Shown here piece after piece: positions 33,433 through 41,965 of a stretch of 55,048 nucleotides of DNA. How positions within the stretch are numbered: the first letter of the stretch is position 1; every line of letters begins with the position of its first letter. The translations under genes and the position numbers were made by a program. The DNA comes from Brevundimonas diminuta 3F5N (GTDB taxonomy: Bacteria; Pseudomonadota; Alphaproteobacteria; Caulobacterales; Caulobacteraceae), in the NCBI RefSeq assembly GCF_900163625.1, contig NZ_FUIE01000035.1:1-55048 (forward strand). Direction: 5' to 3'. A model generated the notes under the pieces. It had not been told where the DNA came from. It ran no database searches and was given only the letters and a program-made list of their open reading frames with translations.

Positions 33433-33900
33433 ATGGACTATTACAATCTGGCCCGCGGGCTTCACATTCTGGCGGTGATCGCTTGGATGGCCGGCATGCT
33501 CTTTCTGCCGCGGCTGTTCGCCTATGACGCCGAGCAGAACGCCAAGTCTGAACCCCTGCGCGGCGAGATGCAGACGCTGCTGCGCGTCTGGCAGACGCGG
33601 CTGCTGCGCATCATCATCAACCCGGCGATGATCCTGGCCTTCATCTTCGGCAGCTGGCTGCTGTGGCTGCGCAGCGGCGACGGCGCCGACTGGTCCTTCG
33701 CCCACCAGCCGTGGATGATGACCAAACTGATCGGCGTCTTCCTGCTGGCGGGCTGGCACGGCTTCCTGGCGGGACAGCGCAAAAAGATCGCGGCGGGAAC
33801 GTCCAAATATTCGGGCCGTTTCTGGCGCATGACCAATGAAATTCCCTTCGTCCTGGCCATCATCATGGTGCTGTCGGTGACGATGGAGTGGAGTTTCTAA
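33433..33900 (+). CDS. hemJ: Protoporphyrinogen IX oxidase HemJ
   Basis: A 155-residue inner-membrane protein of the HemJ (UPF0093) family, which performs the six-electron oxidation of protoporphyrinogen IX in most alphaproteobacteria. Four hydrophobic segments are visible. Landmarks are LARGLHILAVIAWMAGMLFLPRLF with the conserved His, RLLRIIINPAMI, and WMMTKLIGVFLLAGWHGFL with the conserved Lys and a second His. It follows hemE-hemH, which fits the order of the pathway's last steps. The family has sometimes been annotated as a CopD-like protein, but context and motifs support HemJ. Confidence 0.9.
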   Translation: MDYYNLARGLHILAVIAWMAGMLFLPRLFAYDAEQNAKSEPLRGEMQTLLRVWQTRLLRIIINPAMILAFIFGSWLLWLRSGDGADWSFAHQPWMMTKLIGVFLLAGWHGFLAGQRKKIAAGTSKYSGRFWRMTNEIPFVLAIIMVLSVTMEWSF

Positions 33901-33902
33901 GC

Positions 33903-33942
33903 GCCCTAACGCGAGCGACACGGTCGCTCGCTGCTTGAGGGC
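33903..33942 (+). repeat. Two-stem intergenic palindrome, copy 6
   Basis: Outer stem GCCCT/AGGGC, AACG, inner stem CGAGCGAC/GTCGCTCG (8 bp, perfect) with loop ACG, then CTGCTTG. It starts 2 bases after the hemJ stop, at the head of the roughly 250-base rho leader. Confidence 0.75.
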
Positions 33943-34151
33943 TCTTGACCGGCACCGGCCTTTCGTGGTTCCGCTGCGGTGAACCGTGCGGCCGGTCCGT
34001 GCAGTGCGGTCCCTCTCTTTTTGCGACGCCTGCCGGTTTGAGCCTGCGGGAGACCGTCGCCCTCCCTCCCAGCCCTTGCGGCTGAAGCCATCGACGACCT
34101 TCTGCTCCTGGGCGCCCTGCGGCGTCTGGGCGCGCGAACGAGCACGCCATC

Positions 34152-35648
34152 ATGACCGATACGCCTGACACTCCGGAAACTGAAGTCGCTGAAAATGCAG
34201 GAGAAACTCCTGCTGAGCGTCCGCGCCGCACTCTGAGCCTGGGTGGAAGCCGCGCTGCGGCTCCGGTCGAGGAGGCTCAGCCAGAAGAGGCTGTCGCCCC
34301 GGTTGTCGCTGAGCACGACGACCACGGCGTCGACACCACGGCTGAGGATGATGAGGACGACGACGGCGAGCCCATCGTTCCCAATGGCCGCATCACCCTC
34401 CAGGAACTGAACGAGAAGACGCCGGAAGACCTGGTCGCCTTCGCCGAGGGTCTGGACATCGAGAACGCCGGCAACCTGCGCAAGCAGGACCTGCTGTTCG
34501 CCATCCTGAAGACCCTGGCCGACGAAGAGGTCGAGATCATCGCCTCGGGCGTGCTGGAGATCCTGCCGGACGGCTTCGGCTTCCTGCGTAGCCCTGACGC
34601 CAACTACCTGCCGGGTCCGGACGACGTCTATGTCTCGCCGTCGCAGATCCGCCGCTTCGGCCTGCGCTCGGGCGACACAGTGCATGGCGCCGTGCGCGGT
34701 CCGCGCGAGGGCGAGCGCTACTTCGCCCTGCTGAAGGTCGACACGATCAACTTCGAAGATCCGGAGATGGTCAAGACCAAGGTCCTGTTCGACAACCTGA
34801 CGCCGCTCTATCCCGAAGAGCGCCTGCACATGGAAATCCAGGACCCGACGCTGAAGGACCGCTCGGGCCGGGTCATCGACATCGTCGCCCCGCTCGGCAA
34901 GGGCCAGCGCTGCCTGATCGTCGCCCCGCCGCGCGTCGGTAAGACGGTGATGCTGCAGAACATCGCCAAGTCGATCGAGCGCAACCACCCGGAAGTCTTC
35001 CTGATCGTCCTGCTGATCGACGAACGCCCGGAAGAAGTCACCGACATGCAGCGCACGGTGAAGGGCGAGGTCGTCGCCTCGACCTTCGACGAACCCGCGA
35101 CGCGCCACGTCGCCGTCGCCGAAATGGTGATCGAAAAGGCCAAGCGTCTGGTCGAGCACAAAAAGGACGTGGTGATCCTGCTGGACTCCATCACCCGTCT
35201 GGGCCGTGCCTACAACGCCACCGTCCCGTCGTCGGGCAAGGTGCTGACCGGCGGCGTCGACGCCAACGCTCTGCAACGGCCCAAGCGCTTCTTCGGCGCC
35301 GCGCGTAATGTGGAGCAGGGCGGTTCGCTGACCATCATCGCCACCGCCCTGATCGACACCGGCAGCCGCATGGACGAGGTGATCTTCGAAGAGTTCAAGG
35401 GCACGGGTAACTCGGAAATCGTCCTGGACCGCAAGGTCGCCGACAAGCGCATCTTCCCGGCCATCGACGTGCTCAAGTCCGGCACCCGCAAGGAAGATCT
35501 CATCACGCCGAAGGATCAGCTGGCCAAGACCTATGTCCTGCGCCGCATCCTCAACCCGATGGGCCCGCAGGACGCGATCGAGTTCCTGCTCGACAAGCTG
35601 CGCCAGTCCAAGAACAACGGCGACTTCTTCCAGTCGATGAATACATAA
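34152..35648 (+). CDS. rho: Transcription termination factor Rho
   Basis: A 498-residue hexameric RNA helicase. Residues 1-80 are an acidic, Pro/Glu-rich extension not found in E. coli Rho. The RNA-binding domain spans about 80-200 ([59 protein letters not shown]). The ATPase domain has Walker [13 protein letters not shown] and Walker [18 protein letters not shown]. It is preceded by a gap of about 250 bases with a C-rich stretch just before the gene, which could be a Rho loading site; autogenous attenuation through such leaders is known for rho genes. The E. coli Rho active core is fully conserved. Confidence 0.96.
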   Translation: MTDTPDTPETEVAENAGETPAERPRRTLSLGGSRAAAPVEEAQPEEAVAPVVAEHDDHGVDTTAEDDEDDDGEPIVPNGRITLQELNEKTPEDLVAFAEGLDIENAGNLRKQDLLFAILKTLADEEVEIIASGVLEILPDGFGFLRSPDANYLPGPDDVYVSPSQIRRFGLRSGDTVHGAVRGPREGERYFALLKVDTINFEDPEMVKTKVLFDNLTPLYPEERLHMEIQDPTLKDRSGRVIDIVAPLGKGQRCLIVAPPRVGKTVMLQNIAKSIERNHPEVFLIVLLIDERPEEVTDMQRTVKGEVVASTFDEPATRHVAVAEMVIEKAKRLVEHKKDVVILLDSITRLGRAYNATVPSSGKVLTGGVDANALQRPKRFFGAARNVEQGGSLTIIATALIDTGSRMDEVIFEEFKGTGNSEIVLDRKVADKRIFPAIDVLKSGTRKEDLITPKDQLAKTYVLRRILNPMGPQDAIEFLLDKLRQSKNNGDFFQSMNT

Positions 35649-35653
35649 TTCCT

Positions 35654-35693
35654 GCCCTAGCGCCGCCCGCACAGCGGGCGGCTGCTTGAGGGC
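35654..35693 (+). repeat. Two-stem intergenic palindrome, copy 7 (abuts parS)
   Basis: Outer stem GCCCT/AGGGC, AGCG, inner stem CCGCCCGC/GCGGGCGG (8 bp, perfect) with loop ACA, then CTGCTTG. It starts 5 bases past the rho stop. Its 3' end is one base from the first base of the perfect parS. Confidence 0.75.
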
Positions 35694-35694
35694 G

Positions 35695-35710
35695 TGTTTC
35701 ACGTGAAACA
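35695..35710. promoter_or_regulatory. parS site (perfect 16-base palindrome)
   Basis: TGTTTCACGTGAAACA is a perfect palindrome matching the bacterial ParB-binding consensus. It is intergenic, between rho and a small DUF6489 gene, 4.6 kb from the origin centre. Confidence 0.9.
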
Positions 35711-35722
35711 AGTGAGGGCGTT

Positions 35723-35962
35723 ATGAAGCTGAACATCGAGATCGACTGCACCCCGGCCGAGGCTCGCGCCTTTCTGGGCCTGCCGGACGTGACGCCGCTT
35801 AACGACCATCTGGTCGCTGAAATGCAGAAGCGCATGGACGCCAACATGGCGGCCATGCAGCCGGACGAGCTCATGAAGACCTGGACCAGCTTCGGCGTCC
35901 AGGCGCAGGACCAGTTCCGCCGCCTGATGGAAGCCGCCGTAACGGGCGCGGCCAAGCCGTGA
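35723..35962 (+). CDS. DUF6489-type small conserved protein
   Basis: A 79-residue hypothetical protein: MKLNIEIDCTPAEARAFLG then LPDVTPLNDHLVAEMQKRM, followed by PDELMKTWTSFGVQAQDQFRRLM. It looks like a small alpha-helical protein that I associate with the DUF6489 family of alphaproteobacteria. I know of no function. It sits between parS and mnmE and starts 12 bases after the parS palindrome. Confidence 0.75.
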   Translation: MKLNIEIDCTPAEARAFLGLPDVTPLNDHLVAEMQKRMDANMAAMQPDELMKTWTSFGVQAQDQFRRLMEAAVTGAAKP

Positions 35963-35972
35963 AGCGGACGAC

Positions 35973-37286
35973 GTGACTGACACTATCTTCGCCCTCGCCA
36001 CGCCGCCGGGGCGCGGGGCCATCGCCGTACTGCGCCTGTCAGGCCCGATAACTGAGACGGCCTTGACCGCCTTGGGCGCAAGGGGGCTGACTCCGCGACT
36101 GGCCTCCGTCCGCACTCTGCGTCATGAGGGCCGTCTGATCGATGAAGCGCTGGTTCTGCGCTTTGTGGCGCCGCGCTCTTATACCGGCGAAGACTCCGCC
36201 GAACTTCACCTGCATGGCGGGCGCGCCGTGGTCGAGGCGGCCAGCACCTCCCTGATCGCCCTGGGCCTGCGTCCGGCAGAGCCGGGCGAGTTCACCCGTC
36301 GCGCCTTCCAGAATGGGCGCATGGACTTGGCTCAGGCCGAGGCCGTCGCCGACCTGATCGATGCTGAGACCGAGGCGCAGAAGAGCCAGGCTCTCGGCCA
36401 ACTGGACGGCGCCCTGTCGGCGGCCTACGCCGGGTTTCGGCGCGACCTGCTCAAGGCCCTGTCTCTGGTCGAGGCCGAGATCGATTTCCCCGACGAGGAA
36501 GTACCTGACAATCTGGCGCGCACGGCTGGCCCGGTTCTGGACCAACTCGCCGCTGACCTGCGCGCGGCCTTGGCGGATTCCGACCGGGGCCGGCGGGTGC
36601 GCGAGGGTTATCGCATCGTCCTGATCGGCGAGACCAATGCGGGCAAGTCGTCCTTGTTCAACGCCCTGGTGGCGCGTGAGGCGGCCATCGTCACTCCCAT
36701 CGCTGGAACGACGCGCGATGTTCTGGACGCCGACATCATGATCGGCGGTTACGCCGTGACCCTGTCGGACACGGCGGGTCTGCGTGAGAGCGATGATCTG
36801 GTCGAGGCCGAGGGCATCCGCCGCGCCCGACTGCGCGCCGAGGGCGCCGACCTTCGCCTCTGGGTTCGCTCGCCGTCTTCACAGGACGTCGAAGACCCGG
36901 CCGCTGCCTTTGTGGGTCCGTCCGATCTTCAGGTTCTGAATAAGGCGGATCTGGGCGCCGTGACGCCGACGGCGAGTGTGGAAGCCCTGACGGTCAGCAC
37001 GATGACGGGGCAGGGGCTGGCTGAACTGCACGATTGGATCGCGGCGCGTCTGGCCAGAGATCTGTCCGGCGCCGACTTCCCTGCCGTGACGCGTGAGCGG
37101 CATCGTCGCCGCCTAGCGGAGGCCCTGGCGGATGTTGAAGCCGGGCGCCGGGCGCTGGACATTGCGCCTGAGATGGCGGGGGACGACCTGCGTCGTGCGG
37201 CTGACGCCCTGGCCCGCGTCACCGGCGCCATCGGCGTCGAGGATATTCTGGGCGAGGTCTTCTCCTCTTTCTGCATCGGTAAATAG
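35973..37286 (+). CDS. mnmE: tRNA uridine-5-carboxymethylaminomethyl modification GTPase
   Basis: A 437-residue GTPase. With MnmG it installs (carboxymethyl)aminomethyl groups at U34 of tRNAs. The N-terminal folate-binding domain begins FALATPPGRGAIAVLRLSG. The inserted G domain has GETNAGKSSLFNAL, DTAGLRE and LNKADLG. The C-terminus ends in FCIGK, the invariant Cys-Ile-Gly-Lys motif. The start is GTG at 35973. It is followed by a perfect parS and then mnmG, the order seen in C. crescentus. The G3 DTAGLRE motif is complete. Confidence 0.96.
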   Translation: MTDTIFALATPPGRGAIAVLRLSGPITETALTALGARGLTPRLASVRTLRHEGRLIDEALVLRFVAPRSYTGEDSAELHLHGGRAVVEAASTSLIALGLRPAEPGEFTRRAFQNGRMDLAQAEAVADLIDAETEAQKSQALGQLDGALSAAYAGFRRDLLKALSLVEAEIDFPDEEVPDNLARTAGPVLDQLAADLRAALADSDRGRRVREGYRIVLIGETNAGKSSLFNALVAREAAIVTPIAGTTRDVLDADIMIGGYAVTLSDTAGLRESDDLVEAEGIRRARLRAEGADLRLWVRSPSSQDVEDPAAAFVGPSDLQVLNKADLGAVTPTASVEALTVSTMTGQGLAELHDWIAARLARDLSGADFPAVTRERHRRRLAEALADVEAGRRALDIAPEMAGDDLRRAADALARVTGAIGVEDILGEVFSSFCIGK

Positions 37287-37300
37287 GCCCGGCTTTCGCC

Positions 37301-37316
37301 TGTTTCACGTGAAACA
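37301..37316. promoter_or_regulatory. parS site between mnmE and mnmG
   Basis: TGTTTCACGTGAAACA is a perfect 16-base palindrome, 14 bases past the mnmE stop and just before mnmG, 6.2 kb from the origin centre. Confidence 0.9.
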
Positions 37317-37367
37317 ACGGTTCTTCAGCCGGTGGCGATTCCGGCTCGAATGGACTATGTGGACGCC

Positions 37368-39263
37368 ATGAGTTCGACCCCCGATCACACCTTCGACGTC
37401 ATCATCATCGGTGGCGGTCACGCCGGTTGCGAGGCTGCGACGGCGGCTGCCCGCGCCGGAGCACGCACCCTGCTTTTGACCCAGAAGCTGGAAACCATCG
37501 GCGAGATGAGCTGCAACCCGGCCATCGGCGGCTTGGGCAAGGGCCACCTGGTGCGCGAGATCGACGCCCTGGACGGCGTCATGGGCCGCCTGGCCGATGT
37601 GTCGGGCATCCAGTTCCGCCTGTTGAACCGCTCGAAAGGCGCCGCCGTGCGCGGGCCTCGCAGCCAGATCGACCGTCGCCTCTATCGCGAGGCCATGCAG
37701 GCCGAGCTGGCGGACTATCCGAATCTGACGCTGATGGCGGGCACGGCCGAGGGGTTGATCCTGAATGGCGACCGGGTCACGGGCGTCAAGACCGGGGCAG
37801 GGGAGATGATCCGTGCGGGCGCGGTCGTGTTGACGACGGGCACCTTCCTCAACGGCGTGATCCATCGCGGCGACCTGCGTATTCCGGCCGGACGTTATGG
37901 CGAGGATCCGTCGACTGGTCTGGCCGGCGACCTGCATTCCGCTGATCTGATGATGGGCCGTCTGAAGACGGGCACGCCTGCGCGCCTGGACGGTCGCACC
38001 ATCGCCTGGAACCGGCTGGAGATGCAGGCGGCGGACGATCAGCCCGTACCCTTCAGCTTCCTGACGGATCGTATCGAGGTGCCGCAGATCGCCTGCGGCG
38101 TTACCCACACGACGGAAGAGACGCACCGCATCATCGCCGACAACCTCGGCGAAAGCGCTGTCTACGGCGGGCGTCTGTCGGGCCGCGGGCCGCGCTACTG
38201 TCCGTCGATCGAGGACAAGGTGGTCCGGTTCGCGGACAAGACCAGTCACCAGGTCTTCCTGGAGCCGGAAGGCCTGGATGATCCGACCGTCTATCCGAAC
38301 GGCATCTCGACCTCGGTGTCGGACACGACCCAGTTGGCCTTCCTCCATACGATGCCGGGCCTGGAGCAGGTCGAGGTCTTCCGTTTCGGCTACGCCATCG
38401 AATACGACTATGTCGATCCGCGCGAACTGACGCCGGCGCTGGAAGTCAAGAAACGTCCGGGTCTCTACCTTGCGGGTCAGATCAACGGCACGACCGGCTA
38501 TGAGGAGGCGGGGGCGCAAGGCCTGATCGCAGGCCTGAACGCCGCCCGCGCCGCCGCCGGTTCTGATCCGCTGATCCTCGGCCGAGATCAGGCCTATATC
38601 GGCGTCATGATCGACGATCTGGTGACGCGCGGCGTCACCGAACCCTATCGCATGTTCACAAGCCGGGCTGAGTATCGGCTGACGCTGCGTGCGGATAACG
38701 CCGATCAACGCCTGACGCCGATCGGCATTGAGGCGGGGATCGTCGGTTCGGAGCGCGCGCGAGTATGGCTGGATAAGGCTGACCAGTTAGACCGGGCGAA
38801 CCGTGTTTCACGTGAAACGCAGTTCACGCCCAAGGAGGCGGGGGCTCTGGGCATCACCGTCAACGCGGATGGCCAGCGGCGTTCGATCCGTGATCTTCTC
38901 GCCTTCCCGAATGTGACGCTGGATCAGTTTGTCGCTGTTCGACCTGAAATCGGGGACTGGTCGTCTGCGGTGCGGGATCAGGTCGAGATCGATGCGGTGT
39001 ACGCCAGCTATCTGGATCGCCAGACCCAGGACGCGGAAGCCTTAAGGCGGGAAGAAGGGCTGTCGCTGCCGGCCGACCTCGACTACGCCGCCATCGGCGC
39101 CCTGTCGAACGAGGTGCGTGAGAAGCTGGCTATGATCCGGCCGCTGACGCTGGGGCAGGCTGGCCGCATTGAAGGCATGACGCCAGGCGCCCTGACGGCG
39201 CTTCTGGCCCATGTGAAGAGGGTCAAGGACGCAGAGGCCGATCTGGCGGCGGTCGTCGCCTGA
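37368..39263 (+). CDS. mnmG: tRNA uridine-5-carboxymethylaminomethyl modification enzyme MnmG
   Basis: A 631-residue FAD-dependent enzyme, the partner of MnmE. FAD-binding is [16 protein letters not shown], followed by [23 protein letters not shown] and [12 protein letters not shown], all GidA hallmarks. The second dinucleotide segment is [22 protein letters not shown]. The ATG at 37368 is preferred; in-frame ATG at 37350 and GTG at 37332 are possible and none has a strong ribosome-binding site. A parS-like site (38804-38819) is embedded in the coding region, at the codons for VSRET. The stop overlaps rsmG by one base. Confidence 0.95.
   Translation: MSSTPDHTFDVIIIGGGHAGCEAATAAARAGARTLLLTQKLETIGEMSCNPAIGGLGKGHLVREIDALDGVMGRLADVSGIQFRLLNRSKGAAVRGPRSQIDRRLYREAMQAELADYPNLTLMAGTAEGLILNGDRVTGVKTGAGEMIRAGAVVLTTGTFLNGVIHRGDLRIPAGRYGEDPSTGLAGDLHSADLMMGRLKTGTPARLDGRTIAWNRLEMQAADDQPVPFSFLTDRIEVPQIACGVTHTTEETHRIIADNLGESAVYGGRLSGRGPRYCPSIEDKVVRFADKTSHQVFLEPEGLDDPTVYPNGISTSVSDTTQLAFLHTMPGLEQVEVFRFGYAIEYDYVDPRELTPALEVKKRPGLYLAGQINGTTGYEEAGAQGLIAGLNAARAAAGSDPLILGRDQAYIGVMIDDLVTRGVTEPYRMFTSRAEYRLTLRADNADQRLTPIGIEAGIVGSERARVWLDKADQLDRANRVSRETQFTPKEAGALGITVNADGQRRSIRDLLAFPNVTLDQFVAVRPEIGDWSSAVRDQVEIDAVYASYLDRQTQDAEALRREEGLSLPADLDYAAIGALSNEVREKLAMIRPLTLGQAGRIEGMTPGALTALLAHVKRVKDAEADLAAVVA
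38804..38819. promoter_or_regulatory. parS-like site within mnmG
   Basis: TGTTTCACGTGAAACG, 15 of 16 bases of the palindrome; only the last base differs. It is intragenic, 7.7 kb from the origin centre. Confidence 0.8.
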
Positions 39264-39883
39264 TGTCCGACGCCATCCAGACCTTCCGCGCTCAGACGGG
39301 CGCCAGCGACGCCAACATCGCAGACCTGCAGACCTTCCTCGGTATGCTGAGCGAGGCCAATGAGGTGATGAATCTGGTGGGGCCGGATTCCATTCCCGAC
39401 TTCTGGAACCGCCACGCCTGGGACAGCGCTCAGCTGCTGAGTCTGGCGCCGGAAGCCAAGACCTGGGCTGATCTGGGGGCAGGGGCGGGCTTCCCTGGCG
39501 TGGTGCTGGCCATCCTGCTGAAGGGACGGCCGGGAGCACATGTCTGGCTGGTCGACAGCCTGGGCAAACGGTGCCGCTTTCTGCAAACCATCGTGGATGC
39601 GCTGGAACTGCCTGCGACCGTGGTCTACGGCAGGGCGGAAGAGCAGGCGATCAAGGTGGATGTGGTGACCGCGCGCGCTGTTGCGGCGATGGAGAAGCTG
39701 CTGGGTTATGCACAGCCCTACTTCCAACGCGGTGCAAAAGGCCTGTTCCTCAAGGGAGAGAAGGCCGAGGCTGAGTTGAAAGAGGCCCGTCGGGTCTGGC
39801 AGTTTGAAGCTGAGCTTACGGTCTCGCGCAGCGATCCGCGCGGCCGCATCGTTTCACTGGGGGGTCTTCGTCGTGTCCGTTGA
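39263..39883 (+). CDS. rsmG: 16S rRNA (guanine-N7)-methyltransferase RsmG
   Basis: A 206-residue SAM-dependent methyltransferase that modifies G527 of 16S rRNA. Its loss gives low-level streptomycin resistance in other bacteria. The SAM-binding motif is WADLGAGAGFPGVVLAI, then HVWLVDSLGKRCRFLQTIVDALEL and VVTARAVAAMEKLL. It overlaps the mnmG stop by one base and parA by 11 bases, the classical gidA-gidB-parA-parB order near the origin. Confidence 0.94.
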   Translation: MSDAIQTFRAQTGASDANIADLQTFLGMLSEANEVMNLVGPDSIPDFWNRHAWDSAQLLSLAPEAKTWADLGAGAGFPGVVLAILLKGRPGAHVWLVDSLGKRCRFLQTIVDALELPATVVYGRAEEQAIKVDVVTARAVAAMEKLLGYAQPYFQRGAKGLFLKGEKAEAELKEARRVWQFEAELTVSRSDPRGRIVSLGGLRRVR

Positions 39884-40694
39884 GTCCGTAAAGCAACCCC
39901 GCGTTTTGGCGGTCTCTAACCAGAAGGGCGGGGTGGGCAAGACCACGACCGCCATCAACCTGGGCACGGCCCTGGCGGCCATCGGCGAGAAGGTGCTGAT
40001 CGTCGACATGGACCCGCAGGGGAATGCTTCCACCGGGCTGGGTGTTCCACGTGAAACACGCCGCGTGACGATCTACGACGTCATCGTCGACGGCCGTCCG
40101 GTGGACGAGGCCGCCATTGAAACCGCCGTGCCGGGCCTGTTCATCGTCGCGGCCGACGCCGACATGTCGGGCGTCGAGATCGAGCTGAGCCAGGCGGATC
40201 GTCGTTCCTATCGTCTGCGCGACGCCCTGGCGAAACAGGGGGGCAACGGCCATTCCCGGTATGACTATGTGCTGATCGATTGCCCGCCCTCGCTGAACCT
40301 GCTGACGCTGAACGCCATGGCGGCGGCGGACGCTGTTCTGGTGCCGCTTCAGTGCGAGTTCTTCGCCCTGGAAGGTCTGACGCAGTTGATGCGGACCATC
40401 GACATGGTGCGCCAGAGCCTGAACCCGGCGCTGGAAATCCAGGGCCTGGTGCTGACCATGTACGACCGTCGCAACGCCCTGTCGGGCCAGGTGGCGGCCG
40501 ATGTGCGCGCCCATTTCGGCGACAAGGTCTATGACAGTGTCATTCCTCGTAACGTGCGGGTGTCCGAGGCGCCGTCCTTCGGCAAGCCGGCGCTCATCTA
40601 TGATCTGAAGTGTGCGGGTAGCCAGGCCTATCTGAAGCTGGCCCGTGAATTGGTGGCGCGCGAGCGCCAGCGTCGTCAGGCCCTGGCCGCCTGA
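39873..40694 (+). CDS. parA: Chromosome-partitioning ATPase ParA
   Basis: A 273-residue Walker-type ATPase. Deviant Walker A is SNQKGGVGKTTTAINLG, with the signature Lys. DMDPQGNASTGLG and VLIDCPPSLNLLTLNAM are typical ParA/Soj segments. It forms a gradient on the nucleoid and pulls the ParB-parS complex poleward. The GTG at 39873 was chosen; the earlier frame opening at 39804 lies inside rsmG. A parS (40043-40058) is embedded in the gene, at the codons for VPRETR. Chromosomal ParA lacks the long N-terminal helix-turn-helix of plasmid ParA, as here. Confidence 0.95.
   Translation: MSVESVKQPRVLAVSNQKGGVGKTTTAINLGTALAAIGEKVLIVDMDPQGNASTGLGVPRETRRVTIYDVIVDGRPVDEAAIETAVPGLFIVAADADMSGVEIELSQADRRSYRLRDALAKQGGNGHSRYDYVLIDCPPSLNLLTLNAMAAADAVLVPLQCEFFALEGLTQLMRTIDMVRQSLNPALEIQGLVLTMYDRRNALSGQVAADVRAHFGDKVYDSVIPRNVRVSEAPSFGKPALIYDLKCAGSQAYLKLARELVARERQRRQALAA
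40043..40058. promoter_or_regulatory. parS site within parA
   Basis: TGTTCCACGTGAAACA is identical to the classical B. subtilis parS sequence. It is intragenic, 9.0 kb from the origin centre. Confidence 0.88.
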
Positions 40695-40734
40695 TCGGCG
40701 GTCAGCTCCGATAAACAATAACGGAATCGATATC

Positions 40735-41622
40735 TTGTCCGAACGTCAGCGTGGTCTGGGCCGGGGTCTCTCGGCGCTCATGGGTGAAAACGCGCAGGAG
40801 CCCGTCGCCGTTGACGTGACCGGCCCGGCGCCGGCCGGCGTGCATCGGGCGCCGATCGAGGCGCTGAAACCCAACCCGGACCAGCCGCGCAAGATCTTCA
40901 CCAAGACGGATCTGGACGAACTGACGGCCTCTATCCGTGACAAGGGCGTGCTTCAGCCCATCCTGGTCCGCTCCCAGCCGGGCGAGCAGGGCGTGTGGCA
41001 GATCATCGCCGGCGAGCGTCGTTGGCGCGCCGCTCAGGCCGCGCGTCTGACGCAGGTGCCGATCGTCGTGCGTGAGATGGACGACATCGAGGTGCTGGAA
41101 GTCGGCGTCATCGAGAACGTCCAGCGCGCCGACCTGAACCCGATGGAAGAGGCCAACGCTTATGCGGTGCTGATGGAGCGCTTCGGCCGCACCCAGGACG
41201 CCCTGGCGGGCGTGGTGGGCAAGAGCCGCAGCCATGTCGCCAACACCCTGCGCCTGCTGCAACTGCCTGAGGCGGTGCGCGAACATGTGGTGCGGGGCGA
41301 TCTGTCGGCGGGCCACGCCCGCGCCCTGATCACGGCGCCGAATGCTGAGGCGCTCGCGGCCGAGGTCATCGCCAAGGGGCTGAACGTTCGCCAGACCGAG
41401 GCCCTGGCGCGTCGCGCGGCGGAAGGGCCGAAAACGCCCAAGGCTAGGCCGGTCCTGAGCGGGGAAGGCGCGGCCGACATCGCCGCCCTGGAACAGGATC
41501 TGTCCGACGCCCTGGGTCTCAAGGTCTCTCTGGCCGACAAGGGCGGCAAGGGCGAGATCACCGTCAAATACGGCACCCTGGAACAGCTCGACGACCTGTG
41601 CCGACGCCTGATGCGCGGCTGA
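40735..41622 (+). CDS. parB: Chromosome-partitioning protein ParB
   Basis: A 295-residue CTPase clamp protein. The N-terminus RQRGLGRGLSALMGE binds ParA. The CTP-binding and parS-entry region has NPDQPRKIF and IIAGERRWRAAQAARL with the GERR motif. The helix-turn-helix includes RTQDALAGVVGKSRSHVANTLRLLQLP. The C-terminal dimerisation domain begins near DIAALEQDLSDALGL. A TTG at 40735 is the likeliest start because it gives the family N-terminus. ParB loads at the parS sites in this window and spreads over the origin region. Confidence 0.94.
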   Translation: MSERQRGLGRGLSALMGENAQEPVAVDVTGPAPAGVHRAPIEALKPNPDQPRKIFTKTDLDELTASIRDKGVLQPILVRSQPGEQGVWQIIAGERRWRAAQAARLTQVPIVVREMDDIEVLEVGVIENVQRADLNPMEEANAYAVLMERFGRTQDALAGVVGKSRSHVANTLRLLQLPEAVREHVVRGDLSAGHARALITAPNAEALAAEVIAKGLNVRQTEALARRAAEGPKTPKARPVLSGEGAADIAALEQDLSDALGLKVSLADKGGKGEITVKYGTLEQLDDLCRRLMRG

Positions 41623-41658
41623 GGCTCTTTTCGGCGCTATCCATGTTAGGGTGTCGCC

Positions 41659-41850
41659 ATGACTGAGAACTCTGAGAAAATCAGCGCCGCTGAAGCGTTG
41701 AAACGGGCCTTGGCCGCGAAGCAGGCGGCGAGCCGGAATGCAGGCGCTTTTGGCGGCCCGGCTGGAGCCGTCGCGTCCGAGAAATCCATGCAGCGCCAGT
41801 CTGTGGCGTTGAACAAACCGGCTTTCCGGCGCGCGTCGAAGCGCGGCTGA
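41659..41850 (+). CDS. Small conserved hypothetical downstream of parB
   Basis: A 63-residue protein with a charged, Ala-rich N-terminal helix (ISAAEALKRALAAKQAASRN), a Gly/Ala-rich middle and a basic C-terminus (FRRASKRG). It follows parB by 36 bases and may be co-transcribed. The high basicity suggests possible nucleic-acid or membrane contact. No domain is recognised. The initiator ATG is preceded by AGGGTG. The coding call rests on an intact frame and spacing, so confidence is moderate. Confidence 0.6.
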   Translation: MTENSEKISAAEALKRALAAKQAASRNAGAFGGPAGAVASEKSMQRQSVALNKPAFRRASKRG

Positions 41851-41888
41851 GCTTTGCCTCCCCTCGTCGTGGGGAGGTGCTCTACAAA

Positions 41889-41918
41889 GCCCTCAAGCAG
41901 CGCGTTAGCGCGTTAGGG
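41889..41918 (-). repeat. Short-form two-stem palindrome, copy 8
   Basis: CCCT, CAAGCAG, a shortened 3-bp inner stem CGC/GCG around GTTA, CGTT, then AGGG. Same outer parts as the long form but with a truncated inner hairpin. It lies in the convergent gap between the small post-parB gene and holA. Confidence 0.6.
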
Positions 41919-41929
41919 TGAAGCTTAAA

Positions 41930-41960
41930 GCCCTCAAGCAGCGCGTCAGCGCGGTAGGGC
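41930..41960 (-). repeat. Short-form two-stem palindrome, copy 9
   Basis: GCCCT, CAAGCAG, CGC/GCG around GTCA, CGGT, AGGGC. It is in direct tandem with copy 8, with starts 41 bases apart, and almost touches the holA stop. The pair could act as transcription barriers between the converging genes. Confidence 0.6.
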
Positions 41961-41965
41961 AAAGC

